A stretch of 64,000 bases of DNA from Bacillota bacterium (lineage in GTDB: Bacteria; Bacillota; Clostridia; Christensenellales; CAG-138): assembly GCA_023390655.1 (NCBI GenBank), contig JAEWCL010000027.1, positions 96,789 to 160,788 on the forward strand, given 5' to 3'. Numbering within the stretch: the stretch's first letter is position 1; the number at the start of each line of letters is the position of its first letter. Of this stretch, positions 35,601 through 41,619 are shown piece after piece. The notes beneath the pieces are model-generated. The model saw nothing but the letters and a program-made list of their open reading frames with translations, was not told where the DNA came from and ran no database searches. Position numbers and translations under genes: made by a program.

Positions 35601-35764
35601 GAATCATCGACAAGCTCCCGATTAAACTCTGCCATTCGGGGCCCATCGGCATGCGCGCGTACCGGGAACTGTGTCAATGCAAACAAAAGGGAGAGGACGA
35701 TCAAAAAACTGCGTTTGAGTGTGTCTTTCCATTCTCCGGTGCGCACGTAAGCCTCTTTGGCCAT
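23672..35764 (-). CDS. Giant repeat surface protein with tandem cadherin/Ig-like domains
   Basis: About 4030 residues, a presumed cell-surface adhesin or structural fibre. The start at 35764 is preferred because AAAGGTGA lies just before it; an in-frame GTG at 35782 lacks this. A signal peptide (hydrophobic FLIVLSLLFALTQFPVRAHA) precedes an Ig/VCBS-like N-terminal region (about 170-470) with repeated TDxAGN motifs. From about residue 470 to 3650 come roughly 30 modules of 90-110 aa, nearly all joined by VNDAP-like linkers followed by a DEDT/NEDT motif and YTP...GxDxFTYTVxD strands, as in cadherin-like/Big_9 domains. A Thr/Pro/Ala-rich stretch at about 3660-3720, another Ig-like segment, one transmembrane helix near residue 3915 (AAAAAGLMIILFFICW) and a ~105-aa basic cytoplasmic tail end the protein. 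No LPXTG-type motif is seen. Acidic Ca2+-binding motifs suggest calcium-stiffened rods. Confidence 0.9.
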   Translation of the reverse strand: MAKEAYVRTGEWKDTLKRSFLIVLSLLFALTQFPVRAHADGPRMAEFNRELVDDSGTWNFTAMGSNASGNSVTLPAAKAAEASPSGLEAAEGIYTVDLMPIQAAINNGRLKVTASASVSGDGDAGASLLFSTGASATLTAAPKEITIPSGATRMELSVYNVSASAVAFSLSLRITDTANPTLSAVAGPGWTNGNVTVSISPADADSGIQKVEYITETPIALAKSGDGYSFAAEQNGTYLFKATDYAGNFATTSCEVTTIDRVAPSVPEITVVPPAEWATSAVKVTIAGASAPQGQSPETIEYRLGSGAWQPYTGALTLTEDGAMALFARITDAAGNSSDSSTRTIKIDTAAPTITASFGEVGSGNMATLSFTAADTGSGMAEKRYAQGTLTAANYASATVLSEDGVALAAGNTYTVFAKDVAGNIAVMTVRASARPVIALPVGASVDENASIPVLFTVGDMETAPGALLVTAVSGDPDVLSIGSITNNAGSVTMYLYAKDNISADQIVNVTITARDADGKTETAILPITVKSVNDAPVAVADNASVNEDSYVLIPVLANDTDEEGGALTLVSAGTAAHGQTEVSSSSVRYTPEENFNGSDTFTYVVRDAGGLTATGTVTVTVNSIPDLPVAVADTVRMLEDEVKTIDVLGNDTDPDVGTSAKDRLYIVSADAVSARGGAVTLLNASGAAASEGEEAFSLRYIPKLNDYGTDSFFYTISDQDGNRSTAKVTLMISAQNDKPVFIGLLHTYSVLEDADAAYFTFEIHDEETPSTSLMLQAVSLQDSIIPNTSLVLERIGAQTAKLTYKPAANKSGQATIRFTLGDGFVSETREITIDVQEVNDIPAANADTRYYYEDTPHSFNVSSLIANDTDIEDGRPEFVEFRDFPADVGTLVAQGPGEYVYTPLANYDRDFSFLYVVKDSSGATATGTVQMKAVPENDAPVLTIDGSGFSMPEDTVSDPIPFTIFDQESDALSLNVTASSDNNTLISADKILITKGADGNCFLTITPNDNQYGTANITVTVSDGIKSCLLTFPIAVNNVPDAPVALDDMLNATKGGETEFDVSILLQNDTDADGDALTIRSVTQPQYATLAVSGEKLIYAPADIPDYIVEDTFTYTVQDPDGNTATATVRVRLSGVNQAPVISSIPNQFLQEDFSDPVVLEFTVTDDGTVASVTAAASPSGLVTAPIPVTDLGGGHYSLALSSVLNANGRAEVTVSARDTGGRIGRTTFEVTVYPVNDLPTVGNVTLSLEEDAPNQLINLFTLAGNTIADVENDELKIISVVSSGVSHGALRSAGANGSYWYEPDDNYNGTDTYTYTVSDGKGEVTGSFTITVSAVNDKPYYHDEFYKPLPNEIGRSVTFDITGPADDVDDTVHYTHDIATAPQYGTVELLPNGHDVKYTRTAQAPNGGVDTFVITIRDRETIAGLAFHEETNPLGYQTTTIRVHIAEQYGPSVWARNVSAERDEDSGAFSIGLDCGAPEGYTITVNDAGATKGTVSHTANAKTLTYTPNPNANGTDTFTYTVSAMINEEVKIATANVTVYLRPVNDAPVFDQSPGLTITDEDTATAAIPVVVSDIDAGDLLSLTVYPINASPSSPVLLPEGIALTRDGSSNTYALTLSPVKNAHGDATVLLAVSDGMAVTQHPFTLRVNSVNDAPVALPYTYTASEDGSVTFPLLHANSDVDHAMETLTVQHSEPSHGTLTQNEDKTFTYKPAANYSGQDFFTYELVDPAGGKSNTATVTLHVTDTNDPPFIEALAQSTVLLEDSEKTLFFSIADQDGAADTHTVGLAVSGANAGALFPTADTYTGTIAGTAGQIILKPALNAYGSATLTVTVKDREGVSATQTVAVTVLPVNDLPTAGDDFATLLEDGSITLNVLVNDGDVEDGSIGLKILDVRTTGAHGTIAVSADKSSITYRPSANWYGTDVIEYRVVDKNNGYSNYANITLVVEPVNDAPQAGTDIRSTLEDTPIVIDVLSNDTDAESDPLSIASVDTTTGKGGTAAIEGAAIRYTPKLDFYGVDEFHYVVTDGAATASGLVRVTVTPYNDAPVITNVSPYVIEDAQEWWIMDEDVPEDFIFKATDAETASESLLIKVTSENISLIGVPLIPDTSITYLGAGAQKTLGLTPASNLSGDVKLTVTANDGELTTTKEFFVRIKPVNDKPVLTTAGSIATDEDTPYSGTASATDVESTWLAFTASSLPSHGTLTVDTATGKYTYTPYENYFGADSFVLQAFDGLEYSDPIPVQVTVRSVNDLPATKDHTEETDEDVPLTLTFDELLTGASDVEDVVSQLTVSAAGGASHGTLLLDKDLKTLKYTPAPNYYGTDTFTYTVKDRDSGTGTATVTVTVRPVNDAPATLSSLFSVKENDTGSKLVVPIQLLATDVEGQALEIVSAAWTQPDVENSAYDAQYHAKYTVNNGVLTIDPDENWTSADDQMITLSYTVKETGEDGLQSTGMLTVKLVAVNDAPTIIVTSPSSFPLELFEDSEAGGIVSFTITDEETPAASLLVTPTSSKTAIIGNPLLASGLSGTGESRAITIKSEPDANGSVNVTLQVKDQGNLTASKTFAVQIVAVNDIPSIQGYSGETDENTVKDFDITANDDVDIKHEGDKLTIVSATIVEGMEYGASIALVDVTGNGHATNVLRVTPNANWSETQNRTIKIAYIVRDQQGEVAPVAGYANITIKPVNDAPKITVTSPSSLTMNFDEDSDGATAAFHIEDEETPASTLTVTAVSANTSVIAGSGLTLGGAGAERTVAVKSEKDKNGLVRVTLTVKDEGNKTATAYFDADINPVNDAPVVKNDTYGTDENTPKLLDVTENDDVDSENEGDTLIITEAELIGETYGATVSISGDSILFTPDRDWTYTQSQVVTVRYKVKDKDDNISDYGYAEVTIHPVNDKPVISPMDDTNMEQKATKQLSFTVTDEDDVPSVLMVSASSSAVNIMQSVSVDPDPTDSTGKTRILTLQTGKWYGNTNITINARDDDNAQAAPVTFQVSVGWRNDDPEARDDVAVTNEDTSVSINVVANDEDDDTGNGRNQTLTIQSGSVTAPSHGTAVNENNKIRYTPAADYHGPDSFRYTVTDGYAGSVPSTATVTVTVNPVNDPPVAVPDSTSTNEDTALALSASSLLVNDTDIDGDTLSVISVQGASHGTVSLVSGTVRFVPAVNFNGAASFTYTVSDGHGGSSTATVSVTVLPVNDPPVANADTASTAEDTAVTINVTANDTDVENDALTVTALTNVQNGTASISANKVVFTPAADFHGTGSFTYEISDGHGGTASAGVTVMITPVNDAPVANGDTAGTDEDTPVSIPHSALLANDTDVENDALTITGVLSPVNGTVELSGGTVIFRPAVDFYGSGSFTYTISDGHGGTASATVQVEVWPVNDAPNALPDYAATEEDTAVTVFVLYNDADVDWDELTVTRVWDVQYGTAGISATGKSVVFTPERDYVGTGGFTYEISDGHGGIATASGIVTISPVNDAPVGVDDTAACDEDTPLVMSYSSLTANDTDIDGDAVCLISVHGTGATRGTLELDPMTDTLTYVPEHNYHGPASFAYTLSDGNGGTAQAMVRITVRPINDAPKAYDDTATVQSGSNVKIAVLANDSDEGDGDTLSVLTAGTPANGTVTVNPDNTVTYTPAAGFTGTDTFTYEITDGAVSAQAAVIVTVTQAPSGGSGTRPTPRPTVAATAQPTPVKTAAASAPVATPKASAPAPSVVPPRTTAPAAPTSSPKQDALLKAKTEEKPLEQGEWTNKPVTAFEPDGEELLYRLKGEEAWRTLRPGDELTFDTSGKYVVEYKTPGSEEVSQSEILVDLLPPEIPKVELVPFEGSSAVTLDFSFLNDPGESGNAYLILPDGEQIPLGAGVRWTAPEDGEYVFTLVDKAGNTTTFTVPVRHGSIQSGSFQYREETRPLYVGAAAAAGLMIILFFICWRPVRIDREGLRKENGKQYHTVKKRFAKVPDEDETLRLEIAPKKRADEVHTVRVRFTKGFTKRMRKRYVLLQYEGRGIAHLYIDKDQKDRFDVTLPIGKEIAK

Positions 35765-36426
35765 AGATAATTCACCTTTCACGCGGCAGTTTCATAACGA
35801 TATGACGCCGCATACAATAGTTAATATTTTCGACATATTTGTATATAAAATCAAGAGGGTTGACTAAAAAAACATGCACGGATTGTATAAAAAACCGTTC
35901 ACTGGTTATATGTGTATTCTTTTCATAATGGCTTGCAAAATTCAGCTGCGGTCAGGCACTCTCTCATTGCCTGACATGCAAGAGCGGGATATAGGCTAAT
36001 TTGCTGGCGTAGCATGTCAAGTACGGGTTTTTGAAGATAATCAGACGTGCACGTCGGCGCTCAGCGTACGATACAATCCACCGTTCAAAGCGTTCCGCGA
36101 TATAGGCGGTTTCCTATCTTTCCCATTGCATATACAGCCCGTTTTGTATTAGGAGACTCATTCCAAGCATCTCTTATGCATAATCTCGGGTCGCCGCCTG
36201 TGCGGTTAAAGCGTTGAAGTCGCATCAATACGATACTCTCCACATGCTCCATCTAAAGGAACATGTGCACCTCTTATCGTTATTGGGTACGAACCACCCG
36301 ACGAATGGCATGGATTGGATCGTTTTTTGAAAGTGGCGCTGGCGGGATAAAAAATACCTGATCAAAGCAGACTAGATAAAGGTCGTATGAGAAACGACGA
36401 TTGATTATTGAAAGGTGTGTGGGACA
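35765..36426. other. Long intergenic region between divergent genes
   Basis: About 660 bases with no credible coding frame. It must hold the promoter of the giant surface-protein gene, but no consensus pair stands out. A hairpin GTCAGGCA / TGCCTGAC (35951-35958 and 35968-35975) is present. The rest is unremarkable. Confidence 0.4.
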
Positions 36427-36702
36427 ATGAATATCGTCGATAAAATTCAGGAGCCGGACTTAAAGATCATCCGGACTTTATATAACAACTGGAAGGAAAC
36501 GAACAAGGGTGATCTGAGTTTTGACGCAGACAGCTGCAGCCTGCAGTCTGTTGTCAATGGAGCCGGGTTACCTGAAAACGAGGCTAAATCTCACCTGGAG
36601 AGTTTACAAGGTTTTGATTTTGTCAAATTTGACGGGGAAAGAGTGAAATTTCTTCCGAGCGGCATTAAGTATGCTCAGGGCCAATTTGACAAGGTCCATT
36701 AA
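36427..36702 (+). CDS. Small hypothetical protein, possibly winged-helix
   Basis: 91 aa, acidic, soluble, no signal peptide. The ATG at 36427 follows AAAGGTG at 36411-36417. A GTG at 36415 is in frame but overlaps that site. The pattern of helices (DLKIIRTLYNNWKE; SLQSVVNGAGLPENEAKSHLESLQG) followed by a short hairpin (FDFVKFDGERVKFLPSGIKYA) resembles a winged helix-turn-helix, in which the segment NGAGLPENEAKSHLESL would be the recognition region. I do not recognise a specific family. It is monocistronic with its own strong terminator. Confidence 0.65.
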   Translation: MNIVDKIQEPDLKIIRTLYNNWKETNKGDLSFDADSCSLQSVVNGAGLPENEAKSHLESLQGFDFVKFDGERVKFLPSGIKYAQGQFDKVH

Positions 36703-36714
36703 ATTCGTGTTAAT

Positions 36715-36756
36715 AAAAGAATTAGAAGAAGCTGCTAGCTCCTTCTAATTCTTTTT
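36715..36756. terminator. Strong terminator after the small hypothetical gene
   Basis: 14-bp perfect arms AAAAGAATTAGAAG / CTTCTAATTCTTTT enclosing a short AGCT...AGCT inner stem, with T-run. It could act on both strands. Confidence 0.9.
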
Positions 36757-37060
36757 GAACGAACTGACGGTCTTATCGGGACTCTATTTGGGCTGGGCAG
36801 AGTGTACATTTTCAGGTGTCTCTTAGGGGTGCTGCACTTGACCAGGTGGGTTTCAGGGGGCAAATTGTCCCCTGATGGCATATCCAAAGATCAAACGTGC
36901 TATTCCGAGGCTGGCAAAATAAGCCCCAAATCGAAAACCTCCAGAATTTCTGGAGGTCTTGTTGAATTACTGAGCATTGCCGAATTACCACGCTAAGCCC
37001 ATAGAAAAGCCTATAGGCAAGTGACAGCAAGCTGTGGCAGTGATGGACCTCGGTCCACAT
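36757..37060. other. Intergenic region with several hairpins, possible structured RNA
   Basis: No coding frame of note. Three stems are visible: TCAGGGG / CCCCTGA (36853-36875), ACCTCCAGA / TCTGGAGGT (36937-36957, followed by CTTGTT) and TGGAC / GTCCA (37044-37057). Their density could reflect a small RNA, a decayed mobile element or just terminators of the flanking genes. Confidence 0.3.
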
Positions 37061-38407
37061 TTATTCTGCAACCAAGGCTTTTAGTTCAGGGTGCGTACCC
37101 TCCAGGTTGCTATACACCCAGACGTTATCCCCCCATATCCATAGCCCGCCGCTGACGGCAGGGGAAATGTTGGCGGTGGATTTTACCGGCGGGTATAGAT
37201 TTGTGTAGTCCCAATCGTGCCGCGAAATGCCAATTTCGCTCAGAGGGATTTGGTACAGCAGGCTGTTCTCCCAAAGGAAATACAACGTATCTTTCGCAAT
37301 GTTGATTTTCGCAGTGTCAACGCCGCCCTCAAGCCAATCGATCACCAGTTCGGGCGTACCGCCTTCCAAAGGAATGCGCAGCAACTGAGTATGATGCTGC
37401 CCGGAACCCACAAAATCTTTATTGCCTCTGTAGTATATGTACCCATCGTAAACTGCGGCGATATACATCGCGTCCATAAAGGGGACAACTTCACTTTGAC
37501 CTGTGGCGAGATCCATTTTTCGGGTGACATAGCTCGCGTTGCCGGTAGCGGCATCGCGCTCTTGCGCCGTGTACAGCAGGCAATCCTGACCGAACGTCAT
37601 ATAGATGATCCCCGGATAATCCTTATACGGGTACTCGATAATCTTCTGCACGGTTCCATCCAATATGGAGCGTCGCTCAAGGCCAACCATGCCATCCGGC
37701 TTTTTCGTTTCTTTGTCAATATTCTCTGAAGTCGATGTTTCGTAATAGCACCAGCTTCCGACGATGGTGCATTTGCTGTTATATTTGATATAGAACTCAT
37801 CCAGTTTTTCCGTGACGGCATCAAGGTCATTGACATTCTTCTTGAACAGCCTGGCCTTGCGCGCTTCTAAGTATGGGTTGTCCCGATCGGTCTCGGGAGC
37901 GGCCAGGGTAACGTAGCAGATATGACCCTTATCCACAATCCCCATCCCGACAACTTCGCCCAGGTCCCTGGCTGTGTCTATTATATCCGCGCCGCCCTCG
38001 GCGGCGGATACCGTGCCGTCAAGTACCCTGCACATATCGACATCCGCCTTAAAGACGTTCCCCGAGGAATCCTGGTATACATACAGCATGTTGCCGTCGC
38101 TGACCATAATGTCGCCGTGAGCATCCGCGCACATGTCCGGGTTCCCCATGAGACGGTTCATATTTACGTTGTTGATACCGCCGGCACCATCCGAAGCGGC
38201 GTCCCAGCCGATATTGGAGGAAGCATTATTTCCAGCAGGCGTGTTTTGGGCATCAGGGGGTATGCCGTCTGTCTGTACGGGCTGTGCGGTTGTAGCATTG
38301 GCTGCCGCTTTCTCCATAATAGGGTTTGTTGTATCCTCATGGTTTGCACAGGAAGCCAATAGCAGGCAAAGGCATAAAAGTAAAACTGCAATATAAATTC
38401 TTCGCAT
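37061..38407 (-). CDS. Lipoprotein with predicted beta-propeller (DUF5050-like)
   Basis: 448-aa predicted surface lipoprotein. The ATG at 38407 is chosen because AAGGAG lies six bases upstream; an in-frame ATG at 38428 lies before that site. The signal is MRRIYIAVLLLCLCLLLASC with a lipobox Cys20. A long Ala/Asn/Thr-rich linker follows (to about residue 75). Then come repeated strand motifs such as ISPAVSGGLWIWGDNVWVYS, AAVYDGYIYYRGNKD and NIAKDTLYFLWENSLLYQIPL, which resemble the DUF5050/WD-like propellers of clostridial lipoproteins. Function is unknown, perhaps sensing or sporulation/cell-envelope related. It is downstream of the CRISPR array but has no cas-like features. Confidence 0.75.
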   Translation of the reverse strand: MRRIYIAVLLLCLCLLLASCANHEDTTNPIMEKAAANATTAQPVQTDGIPPDAQNTPAGNNASSNIGWDAASDGAGGINNVNMNRLMGNPDMCADAHGDIMVSDGNMLYVYQDSSGNVFKADVDMCRVLDGTVSAAEGGADIIDTARDLGEVVGMGIVDKGHICYVTLAAPETDRDNPYLEARKARLFKKNVNDLDAVTEKLDEFYIKYNSKCTIVGSWCYYETSTSENIDKETKKPDGMVGLERRSILDGTVQKIIEYPYKDYPGIIYMTFGQDCLLYTAQERDAATGNASYVTRKMDLATGQSEVVPFMDAMYIAAVYDGYIYYRGNKDFVGSGQHHTQLLRIPLEGGTPELVIDWLEGGVDTAKINIAKDTLYFLWENSLLYQIPLSEIGISRHDWDYTNLYPPVKSTANISPAVSGGLWIWGDNVWVYSNLEGTHPELKALVAE

Positions 38408-38675
38408 TCTTCTCTCCTTATTGCTCATCGAACTTGCTTTTATACCTTACATCTCTAAAATTGAGTTTTCAATATGGAAATTAAGTTTTATCGAAGTGAT
38501 CGTTATATCGGCTCGGAAAGGCGAATGCCCCTCTTTACGACATTGCCGAGTTGCGTAGTTCTGCAAAACTTTTAGATATTCCAGATGTCTTAGCGCTTTA
38601 TCTGCCTAGCGAGCTGTTTAGACGAATGCGCGCCTCCCCTCCGCAACTCATAATCCTGACCGTCCGGAGTTGCGT

Positions 38676-40120
38676 ATTTCAATCCTCGCTCCCCGCGAGG
38701 GGAGTGACTGCCGCTGATCGTCTCTCCAAGATCAAGCATCATCTATTTCAATCCTCGCTCCCCGCGAGGGGAGTGACCGCAAGCCCAAACCGACGATGAG
38801 CTTATGGGATTCATTTCAATCCTCACTCCCCGCGAGGGGAGTGACGGCCTATGAGAGCTTTATCGCGTTCATCAACAAATTTCAATCCTCACTCCCCGCG
38901 AGGGGAGTGACGCGTACTTACCAAGGGGTTTTGCTGCACAAAATATTTCAATCCTCACTCCCCGCGAGGGGAGTGACGCCCTTGCGGATAAACAGTGGCG
39001 TCACAATAAGCATTTCAATCCTCACTCCCCGCGAGGGGAGTGACTCGAAATTATTGAGATTGCAGCAGATTACAAGCATTTCAATCCTCACTCCCCGCGA
39101 GGGGAGTGACATGGTAAGTGGCGCTGTTGGAATGACAACAGGGATTTCAATCCTCACTCCCCGCGAGGGGAGTGACGGATGAGCTTGTTTATCGGGCTTA
39201 CACTGCAAAATTTCAATCCTCACTCCCCGCGAGGGGAGTGACCGATGACAAGTTCTATATCATTCCTTCCAGCATATTTCAATCCACGCTCCCCACGAGG
39301 GGAGCGACCGGGCGCAAGGATCACAAAATCAGTATTTACGCCGAATTTCAATCCTCGCTCCCCACGAGGGAGCGACGCCGCTGGCTTGTATGGCCTCCCC
39401 GAGCCGAGCGGATTTCAATCCTCGCTCCCCGCGAAGGGAGCGACTTTTACCCTATATTCAAGGCCATAGCGGACATTATATTTCAATCCTCGCTCCCCAC
39501 AAGGGGAGCGACATCGCAAAGCGCAGGCCTATGCCGCCGCCCCGGAAATTTCAATCCTCACTCCCCGCGAGGGGAGTGACGCGGTACGTCTTCACCCTCT
39601 GCCATAGCAACAGATGATTTCAATCCTCACTCCCCGCGAGGGGAGTGACAACACCCAACGCAAGCAAGGTTGTTATTTCAGGTATTTCAATCCTCACTCC
39701 CCGCGAGGGGAGTGACTGCAATAAAAAACGCAAGTATGCGGTGGTCTGATTATTTCAATCCTCACTCCCCGCGAGGGGAGTGACTTCCTCAAGCAGCGTA
39801 CAGCGACCGAGGATATCTTATTTCAATCCTCACTCCCCGCGAGGGGAGTGACCAGAGGCGGCACTACAGAGTACGCGGGACTAACGATTTCAATCCTCAC
39901 TCCCCGCGAGGGGAGTGACCATTTTCCAATCGTGTTTGCATCGTCATAATCCGATTTCAATCCTCACTCCCCGCGAGGGGAGTGACATAACCCATGAAAA
40001 TGAATAGCCCCATCCTTATATTTCAATCCTCACTCCCCGCGAGGGGAGTGACGCCTGCATCGAGACCGAACGAAGCTTCATCATCATATTTCAATCCTCA
40101 CTCCCCGCGAGGGGAGTGAC
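38676..40120 (-). CRISPR. Type I-C CRISPR array, 22 repeats and 21 spacers
   Basis: Repeats are 33 bases (one is 32), spaced by 33-36-base spacers, all distinct. Read on the plus strand each repeat starts ATTTCAATCC and ends in GAGTGAC or GAGCGAC. The crRNA sense is the minus strand, giving the type I-C form with 3' end GGATTGAAAT and hairpin CTCCCC/GGGGAG. The leader and cas2 are at the high-coordinate end, so the newest spacers are near 40120. Four repeat classes occur along the array. Repeats 1-2 (38676-38777) read CGCTCCCC...GGGGAGTG. Repeats 3-9 and 14-22 read CACTCCCC...GGGGAGTG. Repeats 10-13 (39276-39512) read CGCTCCCC...GGGGAGCG with further loop changes. Repeat 11 has a one-base deletion and repeat 12 an altered loop (GCGAAGGGAG). 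Confidence 0.98.
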
Positions 40121-40286
40121 AGCGATTTTATACAAAAATGTGCGTATAATCATGTATAAAACCGACATTTATTCACTAAAGCGCAAAAAGTAGAAAAAAG
40201 CGACTGCCCAACCGGCTATAAAACGTAAAAACACGCTGTTTTTTGGTGCGAACCTCCTCGAAAAGAATGTGCACTGCATGTTCGCA
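40121..40286 (-). promoter_or_regulatory. CRISPR leader
   Basis: 166-base AT-rich interval between cas2 and the first (newest) repeat. It is the expected leader that holds the array promoter and adaptation signals. An inverted repeat GTGCGAAC (40246-40253) / GTTCGCAC (40280-40287) lies at its cas2 end, where it may also terminate the cas transcript. Exact promoter boxes are not certain. Confidence 0.7.
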
Positions 40287-40577
40287 CTAGACGATCAGCG
40301 TCCCCAGCGCATCGTAGGAGGGTTTTGCGCCGATATGGAAGACTTTATTCTGATGCTTGTTGCCAAGGTTGTAAAACCGGAGGCTGTCCGTATTCGAATC
40401 GATAATGCCCTCAAGCAGATGTTGGACAAGCCTTAACTGTCCCGCGTCCAGTTCGCATTCAAATACGGAATTCTGCACGCGCTGCCCGTAATTGACGCAC
40501 TGTTTGGATACCTGCCGCAATCTCCGCCTTCCTTCCGGGGTTTCTGTATTTACGTCATAAGTAATCAAAACAAGCAT
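40287..40577 (-). CDS. cas2: Cas2, CRISPR adaptation protein
   Basis: 96-aa ferredoxin-fold subunit of the Cas1-Cas2 spacer integrase. It begins MLVLITYDVNTETPEGRRRL, with the conserved Asp8 of the beta1 strand, and contains QRVQNSVFECELDAGQL, typical of type I-C Cas2. The ATG at 40577 has GGAGG immediately upstream. It starts 10 bases after cas1 and is the last cas gene before the leader. It bridges two Cas1 dimers during protospacer capture. Confidence 0.97.
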   Translation of the reverse strand: MLVLITYDVNTETPEGRRRLRQVSKQCVNYGQRVQNSVFECELDAGQLRLVQHLLEGIIDSNTDSLRFYNLGNKHQNKVFHIGAKPSYDALGTLIV

Positions 40578-40587
40578 ACTGCCTCCT

Positions 40588-41619
40588 TCATTTCCACAGG
40601 AAAGGTGGATACGCATCCAAATCGCCGCGCAAGAAGCGTGCCAGCAGCAACGCCTGCACGTGTGGCACAAGGCCCCAGGGCACTCTTTCTCCTAAAAACG
40701 GATGCGTGATGAGTTCTTGTTTGCGTTCCTGATATCCGGCCAGTACCGTTTTGCGCGCGGTATCCGTCAGTAGCACTGCGCCGTTTTCTTTCTGAACGAA
40801 GCCCTTTTTCGTCAGCATGCGGTTGTTAATGAGATAGAGCACGAAACGGTCTGCAAAAACACTTCGCAGTTCTTCCATCAAATCCAGTGCAAGGGAAATG
40901 CGCCCAGGACGGTCTCGGTGGAGGAATCCCACATACGGATCCAGGCCCACGCCTTCAAGTGCCGCGGCGCAATCGTTGCCAAGCAGCACATATGCAAAGG
41001 ACAGCAATGCGTTCAGGTTGTCCATCGGCGGCCTGCGCGTCCGTTCACGAAAATAGAAATCGCTTTTGTTTTGCAAAACCAGCTCGTTGAAGCAGCCGAA
41101 ATACTGTTCCGCCGCGGAACCTTCCATGCCGCGTAATTCCGCAAGATCCGTACAGTCCATCAGGGCGGGAAGCAGGGATAAAAGGCTTGCGGATACCGCT
41201 TTCAGGCGGTCCGTATCTACTTGCAGCGGATGATCGCGCGTTGCACGCTCCAAAACCCAGCGGCTGTTGTATAGCTTGCCAAACAGGAAGCAGCGGGCTA
41301 TCTTTGCACTTTCTTCCTCGTGATCGGAAATGCGGTATTGTTGCTTGCGCAAGAGCACATTGCCGCGGTTCTCCCCGCAGGCGGCGGCCAGAAAGCGGCC
41401 GTTCGGGGTAAGAAAGCTCAGGCGGATCCCATGGCTCGCGCATGCGCCCATCAAGGCGGGGCTTGCGCCCTTGTAGCCGAAGTAGCAAATGTTTTCAAGT
41501 GTATGCAGCGGCAGGCGCAGCATGGTTTCCTCTTCTTTCAGGACGAGTACGTTTTCCCCGTCGAGCGCAAGGTAGGTTTCGGGCGTAGTCACATAAAGAG
41601 TATTGAGTAGCTTTTTCAT
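40588..41619 (-). CDS. cas1: Cas1, CRISPR integrase, type I-C
   Basis: 343-aa metal-dependent integrase that inserts new spacers at the leader end. The start is the ATG at 41619, overlapping the cas4 stop by four bases (ATGA). An N-terminal beta domain (MKKLLNTLYVTTPETYLALDGENVLVL) leads into the helical catalytic domain. Active-site candidates are Glu166 (LRGMEGSAAEQYF), His234 (GFLHRDRPGR) and Asp246 (SLALDLMEELR), the usual E-H-D triad. It ends with the family-typical YPPFLWK. Length is normal. Confidence 0.97.
   Translation of the reverse strand: MKKLLNTLYVTTPETYLALDGENVLVLKEEETMLRLPLHTLENICYFGYKGASPALMGACASHGIRLSFLTPNGRFLAAACGENRGNVLLRKQQYRISDHEEESAKIARCFLFGKLYNSRWVLERATRDHPLQVDTDRLKAVSASLLSLLPALMDCTDLAELRGMEGSAAEQYFGCFNELVLQNKSDFYFRERTRRPPMDNLNALLSFAYVLLGNDCAAALEGVGLDPYVGFLHRDRPGRISLALDLMEELRSVFADRFVLYLINNRMLTKKGFVQKENGAVLLTDTARKTVLAGYQERKQELITHPFLGERVPWGLVPHVQALLLARFLRGDLDAYPPFLWK

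Noticed and set aside
24500..35750. Many long plus-strand open frames (up to about 450 codons) opposite the giant surface-protein gene
   Set aside because: They mirror the repetitive, GC-biased coding sequence of the minus strand, lack ribosome binding sites and resemble no family.
38796..39579. Open frames running through the CRISPR array
   Set aside because: They are translations of the repeats (FQSSLPARGV-like units) and have no start signals.
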